A DNA stretch of 64,000 nt from Hydrogenophaga sp. (GTDB lineage Bacteria; Pseudomonadota; Gammaproteobacteria; Burkholderiales; Burkholderiaceae_C): contig NZ_JAUSCF010000039.1 of the NCBI RefSeq assembly GCF_030651625.1, positions 248,001-312,000 of the forward strand. Direction: 5' to 3'. A program made the position numbers and the translations under genes. Each line of letters opens with the position of its first letter. The first letter of the stretch is position 1. The notes below the pieces were generated by a model. It saw nothing but the letters and a program-made list of their open reading frames with translations, was not told where the DNA came from and searched no databases. This document shows positions 33,308 to 49,542 of this stretch, in pieces.

Positions 33308-34883
33308 GACGGGCAGATCTGGCAACGAACTGGTTCGCGTGGGGCACCACCGAATCCAGCGCCTTGGCCGACATGAGCACACCCGGCACACCCGCGCCCG
33401 GGTGCGTGCTGGCGCCCACCATGTAGAGGCATTCCACGTCTTCGCTGCGGTTGTGCGGGCGGAACCAGGCGCTCTGCAACAGCAGCGGCTCCAGCCCGAA
33501 GGCCGCACCCTTGAAGCTGAGCAGGCGATCGTGAAAGTCTTGCGGGGTGGTGATGAGCGACGCACTGATGTGCTTCTGGAAGCCGGGCAGCAGGGTGCGT
33601 TCCAGCACCTCGGCCACAGCGCGGCGCATGGGTTCGGCCTGGGCGCGCCAGTCGGTGCCGCTGTCCAGGTGGCTCACCGGGGCCAGGGCATAGAACGTGT
33701 CGTGACCTTCGGGCGCCATGGAAGCGTCGGTCGCGGTGGGCCGGTGCAGGTAGAGGCTGAAATCTTCGGCCAGCTTGTGGCGCTTGAAGATATCTTTCAG
33801 CAGTTCCTTGTAGCGTGGGCCCAGCAGCATGGTGTGGTGCGGCACATCGTTGTACTGCCGGTTGGTGCCGAAGTACCAGACGAACAGGCTCATGGAATAG
33901 CGGCCGTTGTCAATGCGACGATCGGTCCAGTGGCGGCGGTGTTGCGGCTCCACCAGGTGGCGGTAGGTCCAGGCGGTGTCGGCGTTGGAGACCACGATGT
34001 CGGCGGGAACGAATTCGCCGCTGGCCAGCGTCACCCCTTCGGTGCGGCCGTTGCTGATTTCAATGCGGCGCACCTCGGCGCGGCAGCGCAGTTGGCCGCC
34101 CTGCCCGGTCAACAGCTTCACCAGGCCCTGCACCAGCTGCCCGGTACCGCCCACGGCCCAGTGCACGCCCCACTGGCGTTCCAGCGCGTTGATGAGGCTG
34201 TAGATGCATGTGACTGAAAACGGGTTGCCGCCGATGAGCAGGCTCTGCAGGCTCATGGCGGTGCGCAGCTTGGGGTGCTTGAGGTGGCTGGCCACCATCT
34301 GGTGCAGGCTGCGCCAGCCCCGCATCTTGAAGATGGCTGGGCTGGCTTTGATGAGGTCACCCACGGTATCAAAGGCCTGGGCACCCAGGGCCTCGAAGCC
34401 CAGCTGGTAGCAACGGTCGGCCTCGGCCATGAAGCGCTCGTAGCCGGCCGCGTCGCCAGGACTGATGCGGCGCACTTCGGCACGTTGCTTGTCGGGGTCG
34501 CCGCTGTAGTTGAAGTGGTCACCGTCGTTGAAACGGATGCGGTAGAACGGGTCGAGCGACTTCAATTCGATGTCGTTCGACAGCTTCTGCCCGGCCAGCG
34601 CCCACAACTCTTCAAACAGGAAGGGCACCGTGATGATGGTGGGGCCAGCGTCGAACACGTGCCCGTTCTGGTGGTGCACATAGGCGCGGCCACCCGGTGC
34701 GTCCAGCTTTTCCAGCACGGTCACGCGCCAGCCTTTGGCGCTCAGGCGAACGGCCGACGCCAGCCCGCCAAAACCGCTGCCGATGATCACCGCGTGCGGT
34801 GTGCCGGGCGGGTGGCGCTCGCTGGGTGGCTGGCTGGAAGGCGGCAGTTGCCACCGGTCTTCAGGGGTGCGGAAGGCGTTCAT
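33300..34883 (-). CDS. crtI: phytoene desaturase CrtI
   Basis: A 527-residue FAD-dependent desaturase that converts phytoene to neurosporene or lycopene. It has the N-terminal dinucleotide-binding motif GSGFGGLASAVRL, ERK-type FAD contact VTVLEKLDAPGGRA, and the C-terminal family signature GASTHPGAGVPGVL. ATG at 34883 overlaps the puhE stop by four bases (ATGA), and the stop overlaps crtB. The number of desaturation steps cannot be read from sequence. Confidence 0.95.
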   Translation of the reverse strand: MNAFRTPEDRWQLPPSSQPPSERHPPGTPHAVIIGSGFGGLASAVRLSAKGWRVTVLEKLDAPGGRAYVHHQNGHVFDAGPTIITVPFLFEELWALAGQKLSNDIELKSLDPFYRIRFNDGDHFNYSGDPDKQRAEVRRISPGDAAGYERFMAEADRCYQLGFEALGAQAFDTVGDLIKASPAIFKMRGWRSLHQMVASHLKHPKLRTAMSLQSLLIGGNPFSVTCIYSLINALERQWGVHWAVGGTGQLVQGLVKLLTGQGGQLRCRAEVRRIEISNGRTEGVTLASGEFVPADIVVSNADTAWTYRHLVEPQHRRHWTDRRIDNGRYSMSLFVWYFGTNRQYNDVPHHTMLLGPRYKELLKDIFKRHKLAEDFSLYLHRPTATDASMAPEGHDTFYALAPVSHLDSGTDWRAQAEPMRRAVAEVLERTLLPGFQKHISASLITTPQDFHDRLLSFKGAAFGLEPLLLQSAWFRPHNRSEDVECLYMVGASTHPGAGVPGVLMSAKALDSVVPHANQFVARSARHA

Positions 34884-35716
34884 GGGCTGTCCGGTTTGAT
34901 GGCCGCACCCAGGGCTGAAGGGGTGCGACCAGGCATGACCGGAACGTCCCGGTGAACATCGGTTTTTCCTTGCGACATGGCCCAGCCCCAGAGCTTCTGC
35001 ATGGGGGTGGGAAACGCCATGATCACGTGCTCCACGATGGCCAGACCCAGCAGGGCCGCCAGCAGCACCCAGCCGGTGGAAATGGCGGTGCTGCCAGCAG
35101 CCACCTGCCACACCAGCCAACCCCAGGTGGCACAGGCCAGCGCCACGGTGACGTAGAAGAAGGCCGTGAGTGGACCGCGCTTGAAATAGCTGCCCAGGTA
35201 GACGAGGTGGCGCGGCAGGTACTGCTCGCCGGTTTCGGGGACGCCAAAAAACAGGTTGAGCTTGGCGGAGGCCCGCATGCACCACAGCAAGGCGTAAGTG
35301 CAGATGGCCACATGACCGGGTTGCCCTTGCTGCATCCACATCAGCACGCCGAAGTTGGCCAGCAGGGCCAGTTCGTGCCATAGCACCGCGCCCAGCGACT
35401 GCCGAAAACGCAGCCAGCCTCTGGCCCCGGGCTGCAGCGGCACGCGGCGCGGGCCGGCGAGCCAGCCGGTGAGAAACGCCATCTCGTGCCAGCTCCACAT
35501 CACGATCACGCTGGCGAACGCCAGGTAGGCGCTGCCAACGGTGTGGTCCTGCATGCTGAGCCAGGTGGTCCACAGGCTGCCCAGCAGCAGCAGACTGAGC
35601 GCACCCATGCTCCATGGGAAGGTGCGGGGCGCGCGCCGCACCAGCCACAAAATGGCACCCGTGCCGAACCACCAGCACAACAAGGCAAACAGGGCGGGTG
35701 CGAGCAGTTCGCTCAT
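34880..35716 (-). CDS. puhE: photosynthetic complex assembly protein PuhE (DUF3623)
   Basis: A 278-residue polytopic membrane protein with about eight hydrophobic segments, matching the DUF3623/PuhE family. Typical parts are MWSWHEMAFLTGWLAGPRR, ELALLANFGVLMWM and SAKLNLFFGVPE. PuhE influences bacteriochlorophyll production and complex assembly. ATG at 35716 is chosen; an upstream open frame runs into a REP-like repeat. It is separated from acsF by 223 bases carrying these repeats. Confidence 0.9.
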   Translation of the reverse strand: MSELLAPALFALLCWWFGTGAILWLVRRAPRTFPWSMGALSLLLLGSLWTTWLSMQDHTVGSAYLAFASVIVMWSWHEMAFLTGWLAGPRRVPLQPGARGWLRFRQSLGAVLWHELALLANFGVLMWMQQGQPGHVAICTYALLWCMRASAKLNLFFGVPETGEQYLPRHLVYLGSYFKRGPLTAFFYVTVALACATWGWLVWQVAAGSTAISTGWVLLAALLGLAIVEHVIMAFPTPMQKLWGWAMSQGKTDVHRDVPVMPGRTPSALGAAIKPDSP

Positions 35717-35760
35717 CCGTGCACCCAGGGTCCGTGAATGGGTTCTGGCCGGGTTCTGGG

Positions 35761-35893
35761 TGAAGGCTTCGACGAGCTCAGCCCGAACGGGGATTTCGTG
35801 TGCGCGAACCACCCCCCTCCGTTCGCCCTGAGCCTGTCGAAGGGCTCATGCGTAGTCTCAGGTGAAGGCTTCGACAAGCTCAGCCCGAACGGG
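35761..35893. repeat. REP-like palindromic repeats (three copies)
   Basis: Copy A (about 35761-35791) and copy C (about 35863-35893) share GAAGGCTTCGAC and AGCTCAGCCCGAACGGG. Copy B (about 35819-35847) is inverted (GTTCGCCCTGAGCCTGTCGA). The alternating orientation resembles a BIME. It lies in the acsF-puhE gap of the operon, where REP hairpins may protect upstream mRNA or attenuate downstream expression. Confidence 0.85.
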
Positions 35894-35939
35894 AACGGGG
35901 TTCGCGACATGGTGTTTGCCTGTGTGATTTTTATGCTGG

Positions 35940-37055
35940 TCACCACACCGGCTGCATACGGATGTCTTTGGGCAGCTCGCGCTTGATCACGGGCAACAGG
36001 AACAGGCGACCGAAGGTGAGCGCGGCCTTGGCACCACAGAGCCCCACCTGCAATTTACCCACCAGACCACCGCGCTTCCTGGCGCGATCAGCCGCCAGCG
36101 AAATCGCCAGCATCCGCTCCATGCATTGGCGGAACACCGGGTTATCGATGTCCACCTCCACCGGGAACACCTGGCGGCAAATGTCGTTGGTGATGCGGAA
36201 CACCTCGTAGTCGTAGGTGGTGGACTCGAGACCCATGGCTTCGTGCAGCAGCGGGCGCGTGTGGTCGCGCACGTACATGGTGGCGTAGACGGCCAGGATG
36301 AAGAAGCGGATCCAGAGCTTGTTCACGCCCTTGAGCAGTTCAGGCTGCGAACGCATGATGAGCGCGAAGGATTCGCCGTGGCGGAATTCGTCGTTGCACC
36401 AGCGTTCGAACCAGCGAAAGATGGGGTGAAAGCGCTTGTCGGGGTTGCGTTCAAGCTGGCGGAAGATGGTGATGTAGCGCGCGTAACCGATCTTCTCGCT
36501 CAGGTAGGTGGCGTAGAAGATGTACTTGGGCTTGAAGTAGGTGTAGGCCTTGGTGCGCTTCAAGCTGCCCAGATCAATGCCCAGGTTGAAGTCCTTGAGC
36601 GACTGGTTGATGAAGCCGGCGTGGCGCGATTCGTCGCGCGCCATGTAGGTCATCAACTGCTTGATGTCGGGGTTGCTGACGTTCTTGCGGATCTCGTTGT
36701 ACAGGATGCAGCCGGAAAACTCCGACGTGAGCGAACTGATGAGAAAGTCCAGAAATTCCTGGCGCATGGCGGGCGAGAGCTGCGGCATGAGGGTGCGCAC
36801 TTCTTCGACAAAGGCGGCATCGCGCTGGAAGTGGTCGTGGTTGTTGTCGCCTTCGTACTCCTTCATCATCACGTCCCATTCCGTGCGCACGCTGGACACA
36901 TCCAGGGCGTCCATGGCCTTGAAGTCGGTGGTGTAGAAGCGTGGCGACAGCACGGTGCTTTTCACGGCCTTGGCGTTGGCGTCTTCGGCGCTCTCCACGT
37001 TGTCCATCAGGAGGGCCACATGGTCGATGTCGGCGCTGGCGGTCTGGGTGTTCAT
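35940..37055 (-). CDS. acsF: Mg-protoporphyrin IX monomethyl ester oxidative cyclase AcsF
   Basis: A 371-residue di-iron enzyme that closes the isocyclic ring of bacteriochlorophyll using oxygen. Ligand motifs are visible in [23 protein letters not shown] and [12 protein letters not shown]. Length matches AcsF. Use of the aerobic enzyme supports an aerobic or microaerobic phototroph; no bchE is in the window. It begins 27 bases after puhC. Confidence 0.96.
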   Translation of the reverse strand: MNTQTASADIDHVALLMDNVESAEDANAKAVKSTVLSPRFYTTDFKAMDALDVSSVRTEWDVMMKEYEGDNNHDHFQRDAAFVEEVRTLMPQLSPAMRQEFLDFLISSLTSEFSGCILYNEIRKNVSNPDIKQLMTYMARDESRHAGFINQSLKDFNLGIDLGSLKRTKAYTYFKPKYIFYATYLSEKIGYARYITIFRQLERNPDKRFHPIFRWFERWCNDEFRHGESFALIMRSQPELLKGVNKLWIRFFILAVYATMYVRDHTRPLLHEAMGLESTTYDYEVFRITNDICRQVFPVEVDIDNPVFRQCMERMLAISLAADRARKRGGLVGKLQVGLCGAKAALTFGRLFLLPVIKRELPKDIRMQPVW

Positions 37056-37082
37056 GGGTTGCTCCTGGGGATCGGGAAAATT

Positions 37083-37538
37083 TCAAAGAACGGGCTTGGC
37101 CCACTGCAACTGCGAAAACACGCCCGAGTTGGTGGGACCGAAAGATTCGAGGCTGATGCGCTGACCGGTGGCCCGGTCCAGCAAGGTGAGGCGCCCGTCC
37201 ACATGGCCAAGCAGGTGAAACGGTGCTTGTGGACCCAGGCCACTCAGCTTGCGTTCGCGGGCCAGGGCGCGCAGGCTGCCGCGCAGGAAGCCTTGTTCGC
37301 CCTGGAAGCGCGCCACTTCTTTCTGGGTGCTGGCGTCGAGCACGGCAATGTCGCCATTGGGGCGGTCTTCAAAGCGCAGTTCGCGCTCCCACTGCACGGC
37401 GGGCAGGTCTTCCACCGTGATGCCGGAGCGGTCCACCTTGGTGCTGGCCACCCACATCAGGGTGCCCAGCAGCACCGCACCCAGCAGCCAGAGCGGCCAG
37501 GGCGATGTGCCCAGCGGGGATGGGGCGACAACTCTCAT
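37083..37538 (-). CDS. puhC: photosynthetic complex assembly protein PuhC
   Basis: A 151-residue protein with one N-terminal transmembrane helix (about residues 13-32) and a periplasmic domain containing LRFEDRPNGDIAVLDA and FLRGSLRALARERK. PuhC assists assembly of the light-harvesting 1-reaction centre complex. Start at 37538 overlaps the puhB stop by four bases. Confidence 0.9.
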   Translation of the reverse strand: MRVVAPSPLGTSPWPLWLLGAVLLGTLMWVASTKVDRSGITVEDLPAVQWERELRFEDRPNGDIAVLDASTQKEVARFQGEQGFLRGSLRALARERKLSGLGPQAPFHLLGHVDGRLTLLDRATGQRISLESFGPTNSGVFSQLQWAKPVL

Positions 37539-38245
37539 GCAACCACCGTGGGCGACAAAGCGCGATCGCGCGAGCGGCCCGATGGCGCTGGGTACTGAGG
37601 GGGCTGGACCGGTTGCGGCATGGCCACAGGGCTGTCTGCGGCACCCACCACAGCCTGTGCTTCCGGATTGGCGGCGCGCCAGGCGCGCAAGACGCGTTCG
37701 CTCACCTGCTGCGCCTGCGGCAGGCAACGCAGGCTGGGCTGCGGCTGCTTGAGTTGCCAGGCGCGTGCGTGTGGCCACAGGTTCAGGTAGGCAATGCGGT
37801 CCGGTCCCTTGAGGCTGAGTGCGATGTCGCCGTGGCCCTTGGCCTGCGGACGCAGCGCGGCTGCGCTGATCTGCTTCAGCGGCAGATTGAAGGTGAGTGT
37901 GAGCACAATGCCAACGCGCATGATCACGCGCCGGTCGGTCAATGTGTACAGCGTGGTACGGGCCGAAAACCAGGCGATCGCAGCCAGCAAGGTCAACGCC
38001 AGTGCGGCCAGGCCGCCACTCATGAGCAGCGGCTGCAGCACGGCGGCACCGGGCTGGCCCGTCAGGTACAGGGCCTGCAACAGGAGCATGGCAGTGAAAT
38101 AGATGGCCAGCTTGCGCACATGGAAGGCGTGGATGGCCAGCGTGCGCCAGTCCGGGCTGCCCTGCCACAGCAGTTGCTCACCGCGGGGCAAAGGCTCAGG
38201 CAGGCCCGGCGCGGCCTCGAATTCGTGTTCGTGGTGCGCGTTCAC
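37535..38245 (-). CDS. puhB: photosynthetic complex assembly protein PuhB
   Basis: A 236-residue protein with a PH-like (YdbT-type) core and about two or three membrane segments at residues 45-95. Typical PuhB elements are LPRGEQLLWQGSPDWRTLAI, YTLTDRRVIMRVGIVLTLTFNLP and DRIAYLNLWPHARAW. It is needed for reaction-centre assembly. Its start overlaps puhA and its stop overlaps puhC, both by four bases. The last 40 residues are proline-rich. Confidence 0.92.
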   Translation of the reverse strand: MNAHHEHEFEAAPGLPEPLPRGEQLLWQGSPDWRTLAIHAFHVRKLAIYFTAMLLLQALYLTGQPGAAVLQPLLMSGGLAALALTLLAAIAWFSARTTLYTLTDRRVIMRVGIVLTLTFNLPLKQISAAALRPQAKGHGDIALSLKGPDRIAYLNLWPHARAWQLKQPQPSLRCLPQAQQVSERVLRAWRAANPEAQAVVGAADSPVAMPQPVQPPQYPAPSGRSRDRALSPTVVA

Positions 38246-39003
38246 AGCAGCGGCTCCTGGCGATCAGGCGTGGCGTACAGGGTGCCCGCGCCATAGTAGG
38301 CGGTGATCTTTTCTTCTTCCAGCAAGGTGATCTGGTCTGGCACCTTCGTGGTGGGCACATTGACGAACTGTTCGGCCAGCAGCGCATGCACGTACACGCC
38401 ATCGCGTCGGATGCGCGAGAAGGTCATGGGCAACAGCACCGTGTTGCCTGAAGGCAGTTGCACTTCGATGTAGCGGAACATCATTTCGGAGCGGTCCACC
38501 CACATGTCCTTGACTGTTCCGGCCTGCTCGCCGTCGGCACCGAACACGGGCAGCCCGCGCGGGTCGGTGTCCTGGATCGCCACGCCGTGGTCATCGGCCA
38601 CGCGCAGGGGCACGATCTTCACGTGGCCTTCGAAGGTCATGTCGGGGTGGTCGGCGCGTGCAGCCCAGGCGCCCGGACCCACACCCGCCAGCAGCGGATC
38701 TCCCACCGGCTCAAGCGGTGCACCAATGCCCCGGCGGCTGGGCTGGGCACTGTAGGCGCCATCTGGCCGGTTGTGGTCGGGGCTGAGGAATTCACGGCCG
38801 TCGGCGAGCTTGTAGGTCTTGGATGGCGGCACCTTGGGCCAGCCACCGGTGACCGGACCGTTCTCTCGACCGGGGTCCATCGGGTAGCCCTCGCGGTGGC
38901 TTTCTCGCAGCAGGTAATAAACCAGCCCGAAGAAAAACAGCCAGAAGGCGTAAAGCACGAGTTGTGCAACGTCAACGTACTGGGTAATGGCGCCTGTTTC
39001 CAT
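38242..39003 (-). CDS. puhA: photosynthetic reaction centre subunit H
   Basis: The 253-residue H subunit, with a single transmembrane helix at about residues 12-32 and a cytoplasmic beta-rich domain. Family landmarks are GPVTGGWPKVPPSKTY, GREFLSPDHNRPDG and TFSRIRRDGVYVHALLAEQF. It caps the L/M core and guides proton delivery to QB. ATG at 39003 has GGAG nearby and is 46 bases after lhaA. Partner pufL and pufM are outside the window. Confidence 0.96.
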   Translation of the reverse strand: METGAITQYVDVAQLVLYAFWLFFFGLVYYLLRESHREGYPMDPGRENGPVTGGWPKVPPSKTYKLADGREFLSPDHNRPDGAYSAQPSRRGIGAPLEPVGDPLLAGVGPGAWAARADHPDMTFEGHVKIVPLRVADDHGVAIQDTDPRGLPVFGADGEQAGTVKDMWVDRSEMMFRYIEVQLPSGNTVLLPMTFSRIRRDGVYVHALLAEQFVNVPTTKVPDQITLLEEEKITAYYGAGTLYATPDRQEPLL

Positions 39004-39049
39004 GGTGGATCTCCTTCGGTGGGTGCGGGCTCGGGTGTGCGGGTGCAGT

Positions 39050-40480
39050 TCAGCTGGGCATTTCTGCCAGGCCAATGGGACGTGGGGTGTGGTTCTGCTG
39101 GCCACTGCGCCGGACCAGCGGGCCCAGTGCGATCAGGACCACGAAGAGCAGATAGATTTCCAGATGGAAGACGAAGCTGTAGCCGGTGGCCGGCGTGTTG
39201 AGGGCGGTACCCAGCCAGCCGCTGCTGGCCAGGCTGGAAACCACGTCGCGCAACACGCCACCAATGGCCATGGACACACCGGCCGCCGTGGCCTGCACGG
39301 CACCCCAGGCGCCCAGCACCAGGCCAGTGAGTTCACGCTCGGGCAGGTCCATGGCGGTGAGCAACATGCCCACCGAGAACAAGCCACCGGAAAACCCGAT
39401 GAGCGCGGCGCCCACCTGGAACAGCAACGGGGATTCCATCGGGGCAGAAAAGATCACGCAGGCGAATGCCGGCAAGCCCAGCAAGGCACCCAGGGCCGAC
39501 ATGCGGATGGTGTCCAGCCCGCGCTTCATGAACCGGGCCGACAAAACAAAAGCCAGCAAGGCACCACCGGCACTCATGGCGGTGAGCGTGCTGGTCAGGC
39601 TCACATCCATGCCCAGCACCTCGCCGCCAAAGGGTTCGAGCACGATGTCCTGCATGCTGAAGGCCACGGTACCGAGGCCCACGGTCCACAGGAAGCGGCG
39701 GATCTTCGGGATCGCCATGAGGCGCTTCCAGCTGCGCGAGAAACCATCGGCCTCTCGCGCGCCACGGCGCGCCGAACGCGGCTCCTGCTTCCATAGCGAG
39801 ATGATGTTCAGCACCGCCACCAGCACCGCCGCGCCCTGCACCACCTGCACCAGGCGTGTGGGGCTGAAGTCGGTCAGCACCCAGCCCAGCAGGCCGCTGC
39901 CCAGGATCATGCCCACCAGCAGCATGCTGTACAGCAACGCCACCACACGGGGGCGCTTGTCTTCAGGGGCGATGTCGCTGGCCAGTGCCAGACCGGCGGT
40001 CTGCGAGATCTGCATGCCCGCGCCCACCAGCAGGAAGGCCAGCGCCGCGCCAATGCGACCGGCCCACACCTCTTTCCATAACGTGGCGTCGACCGACAGC
40101 AGCAACAGGGCGAACGGCATGATGGCCAGCCCGCCAAACATCAGGATGGTGCCGATCCACATGTACGGCAGGCGCTTGAGGCCGAGCGCCGAAGGATGCG
40201 TGTCGCTGCGGTAGCCAATGAGCGCGCGCAGCGGTGCAAACACCAGCGGCAGCGCCACCGAGAACGCGACCCACCACGCCGGCACGCCGAGTTCCACGAT
40301 CATCACCCGGTTCAGCGTGCCCACCAGCAGCGCCAAGGTCATGCCGATGGAGAGCTGGAACAGCGAGAGGCGGAACAGCCGCGCCAGCGGCAGGTCGGCC
40401 GACGCTGCGTCGGCGAACGGCACGTACTTCTGCGTGAGCCGCATGGCCCAGGCAGGAGACAGCAGCCGGTTCAGGTTCAC
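39050..40480 (-). CDS. lhaA: light-harvesting 1 assembly protein LhaA (BCD-family MFS)
   Basis: A 476-residue protein with about twelve membrane helices, of the PucC/LhaA family that helps deliver bacteriochlorophyll to light-harvesting 1. Signatures: GTLNRVMIVELGVPAWWV, GYRSDTHPSALGLKRLPYMW and QDIVLEPFGGEVLGM. GTG at 40480 is chosen because GGGAG lies eight bases upstream and it overlaps the bchM stop as GTGA. A GTG at 40489 lies immediately behind the same sequence and is less likely. A related gene is at 53391. Confidence 0.93.
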   Translation of the reverse strand: MNLNRLLSPAWAMRLTQKYVPFADAASADLPLARLFRLSLFQLSIGMTLALLVGTLNRVMIVELGVPAWWVAFSVALPLVFAPLRALIGYRSDTHPSALGLKRLPYMWIGTILMFGGLAIMPFALLLLSVDATLWKEVWAGRIGAALAFLLVGAGMQISQTAGLALASDIAPEDKRPRVVALLYSMLLVGMILGSGLLGWVLTDFSPTRLVQVVQGAAVLVAVLNIISLWKQEPRSARRGAREADGFSRSWKRLMAIPKIRRFLWTVGLGTVAFSMQDIVLEPFGGEVLGMDVSLTSTLTAMSAGGALLAFVLSARFMKRGLDTIRMSALGALLGLPAFACVIFSAPMESPLLFQVGAALIGFSGGLFSVGMLLTAMDLPERELTGLVLGAWGAVQATAAGVSMAIGGVLRDVVSSLASSGWLGTALNTPATGYSFVFHLEIYLLFVVLIALGPLVRRSGQQNHTPRPIGLAEMPS

Positions 40481-41190
40481 CGCGTCCACTCCCAGGCTTG
40501 TGAAGTGTAGAAGCCGCCGGACACGCGCTGGGTGCGCCCCTCGATCCAGCCGGTGTCGCCGATGCCCTTCACCAGCAGCGTGCGCAGCCTGGCCTGCGAC
40601 ACGGGGGTGAGCGCGGGCGAGCGGTCGCTGCTCGGGAAGAAGCGGCCCATGGTGTGGGCCACGCTCAGCAGCGGGCTGCTGGGCGCAATGGTGAAGAGCA
40701 CGCTGCCGCGGGTACGCGCGGCCAGGCGCTGGATCGCGTGGGCAATGTCGGGCGTGTCGTAGTGGATGACGGAGTCCATCGCCACCACATGGTCGAACTG
40801 GCCCAGCGCGTCATCGAGCATGTCGCCCGAGCGGTATTCGATGCTGCCGCCGCGCCCGTTGGGTTGCAGCGTGGCATTGCGTTCCCGGCCCAGTTGCACC
40901 AGCGTGGGTGACAGGTCGATGGCCACCACCTCGGCGCCGCGCTGCATGGCTTCCAGGGCCAGCGCTCCGGTGCCGCAACCGGCATCGAGCAGGCGCAGAC
41001 CCTGCATGTCCGCTGGCAACCAGCTCAGCAGCGTGTGGCGCATCTGGTCGCGCCCGGCACGCACCGACGCGCGGATGCGTCCCACAGGTGCGGTGGAGGT
41101 CAGGCGTTCCCAGGCCTTGGCAGCCTTGCGATCGAAGTAGTTTTCAATCTCGGACCGGCGTTCGATGTAGTTGGCGTTGGAGGTTTTCAT
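40477..41190 (-). CDS. bchM: magnesium protoporphyrin IX methyltransferase BchM
   Basis: A 237-residue SAM-dependent methyltransferase that esterifies the 13-propionate of Mg-protoporphyrin IX. Motifs are NYFDRKAAKAWERLTS at the N-terminus, LRLLDAGCGTGALALEAM (motif I) and FDHVVAMDSVIHYDT. It lies 14 bases after bchL and overlaps lhaA by four bases. BchH supplies its substrate from three genes upstream. Confidence 0.95.
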   Translation of the reverse strand: MKTSNANYIERRSEIENYFDRKAAKAWERLTSTAPVGRIRASVRAGRDQMRHTLLSWLPADMQGLRLLDAGCGTGALALEAMQRGAEVVAIDLSPTLVQLGRERNATLQPNGRGGSIEYRSGDMLDDALGQFDHVVAMDSVIHYDTPDIAHAIQRLAARTRGSVLFTIAPSSPLLSVAHTMGRFFPSSDRSPALTPVSQARLRTLLVKGIGDTGWIEGRTQRVSGGFYTSQAWEWTR

Positions 41191-41204
41191 GGGGGTACCT
41201 CGAT

Positions 41205-45937
<4,733 letters not shown>

Positions 45938-45947
45938 GACCTGACCT

Positions 45948-47581
45948 TCAGCGGCTGAAATGGGCTTTGGCATCGTAGAGCGTCTCCAGGGTGATCACGG
46001 GCAGGCCTTTGTCCCTGGCATACAGTTCGGTGTTGCGACGGGCCTTGCCGCGAACGAAAAATGGAATCTTCTTGAGCTCTTTTTCAGCCTCGGCACCCCA
46101 GGTGGCCACAGCGGCCTGTCCTGTGCCACCGGCTGCCACGGCGATGGCCTGTTCGGCAGCGGCACTGGCGGCCAGCAGGGCGGTGGCTTCTGCCCCCATG
46201 GGTTCGACCGGCTCAGCCATTTCGGCTTCTTTGACCATGGCCCTTGGGGCGCCATGACCCAGGTGCGAAGGCGCTGCGTCCTCATGGAATTCGGCGTCGC
46301 CGCGGAACATGCCGATCAGGTGCTCTTCCAGCCCCATCATCAGCGGGTGCACCCAGGTGTCGAACAGCACGTTCGCACCTTCAAAACCCATTTGTGGCGA
46401 ATAGCGCGCGGGGAAGTCCTGCACATGCACCGGCGCGGAGATCACCGCACACGGCACGCCCAGGCGCTTGGCGATGTGGCGCTCCATCTGCGAACCCAGC
46501 ACCAGTTCGGGCTGCAGTTCGGCGATGCGGGCTTCCACGTCCAGGTAATCGTCGCTGATGAGCGCGTCCACGCCATAGAGCGCAGCGGCTTCGCGCACCT
46601 CGCGGGCAAATTCGCGGCTGTAGGTGCCCAGGCCGACCACGGTAAAGCCCATCTCGTCTTGCGCGATGCGCGCGGCGGCCACCACGTGGGTGGCATCGCC
46701 AAACACGAACACGCGCTTGCCGGTCAGGTAAGTGGAGTCGACCGACTTCGCGTACCAGGGGGCGCGTGCTTCGGCGTTGGCCACCACGGCCGTTGGGTCC
46801 ACCCCCGCCAGCGCGGCCACTTCGGCGATGAAGTCGCGCGTGGCACCGGATCCAATGGGCACCACCAGCGTGGCGGGCTGACCAAACGTGCGTTTGAGCC
46901 AGCCTGCGGCAATCGATGCGATTTCGGGGTACAGCACCACGTTGAAATCGGCATCACCCAGGCGGGCCATGTCGGCAGGTGAAGCACCCAGCGGCGCGGT
47001 CACGTTGATGTCGATGCCCAGATCGGTCAGCAGACCGCTGATCTCGCGCAGGTCGTCGCGGTGGCGAAAGCCCAGCGCGGCCGGGCCGAGGATGTTGCAA
47101 CGGGCACGTTGACCGGCCACTCGGGGCGCGCGGCGCACCGACGTGTCGGCCAGGTGGCGCACCATCTGATAGAAGGTTTCAGCGGCACCCCAGTTTTCCT
47201 TGCGCTGGTACGAAGGCAGTTCCAGCGCCACCACCGGCACCGGCAGGTCCAGCGCCTTGCACAGACCGCCAGGATCGTCCTGAATCAGCTCAGCAGTACA
47301 CGAAGACCCCACCATCATGGCTTTGGGCTGGAAGCGCGCAAAGGCTTCGCGCGCCGCGTTCTTGAACAGCTCTGCGGTGTCGCCGCCCAGATCGCGCGCC
47401 TGGAAGGTGGTGTAGGTCACCGGGGGGCGCTTGGCATCGCGCTCGATCATGGTGAACAGCAGGTCGGCGTAGGTGTCGCCCTGAGGGGCGTGCAGCACGT
47501 AGTGCACGTCCTTCATGGCGGTGGCGATCCGCATGGCACCCACATGGGGTGGGCCTTCGTAGGTCCAGAGCGTGAGCTGCA

Positions 47582-47582
<1 letters not shown>
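45948..47582 (-). CDS. bchB: light-independent protochlorophyllide reductase subunit B
   Basis: A 544-residue catalytic-component subunit related to NifK. The Asp that helps ligate the NB cluster is visible in [18 protein letters not shown] near residue 36, and [15 protein letters not shown] carries the Cys ligand. The C-terminal PCP-reductase-like segment ([17 protein letters not shown]) is present after an alanine-rich linker at about 455-495. The start overlaps the bchN stop as TGATG. Confidence 0.97.
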
Positions 47583-49446
<1,864 letters not shown>

Positions 49447-49463
49447 GGATCGCTCTGGAGCCC

Positions 49464-49492
49464 AATTTAGACGCTCTGCCGACTTGTGTCAA
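49464..49492 (-). promoter_or_regulatory. bchF operon promoter
   Basis: On the minus strand TTGACA (49492-49487) is followed by 17 bases and TAAATT (49469-49464). The -35 overlaps one PpsR-like element. The predicted start is about ten bases before the bchF ATG, which makes the leader very short. Confidence 0.7.
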
Positions 49493-49520
49493 CTTTTATT
49501 GACGTATCTTTTTATTGACA
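49487..49520. promoter_or_regulatory. paired PpsR/CrtJ-like operator elements
   Basis: TGT-N12-ACG at 49487-49504 and CGT-N12-ACA at 49503-49520 each match the PpsR palindrome TGT-N12-ACA with one mismatch. They mirror each other and overlap by two bases at a shared CG. Each covers one TTGACA of a divergent promoter. Confidence 0.65.
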
Positions 49521-49542
49521 TTTATGACCAACAAAGTAAAGT
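49515..49542 (+). promoter_or_regulatory. ppaA-ppsR promoter
   Basis: TTGACA (49515-49520), 16 bases, then TAAAGT (49537-49542). The -35 overlaps the second PpsR-like element, which would make ppsR autoregulated. Confidence 0.5.

Noticed and set aside
35717..35939. Possible transposon remnant between acsF and puhE
   Set aside because: The sequence is three short REP-like units; no transposase fragment or target duplication was seen.
36126..37598. 490-codon frame antisense to acsF and puhC
   Set aside because: Covers two clear photosynthesis genes on the opposite strand and crosses their gap; no protein family seen.
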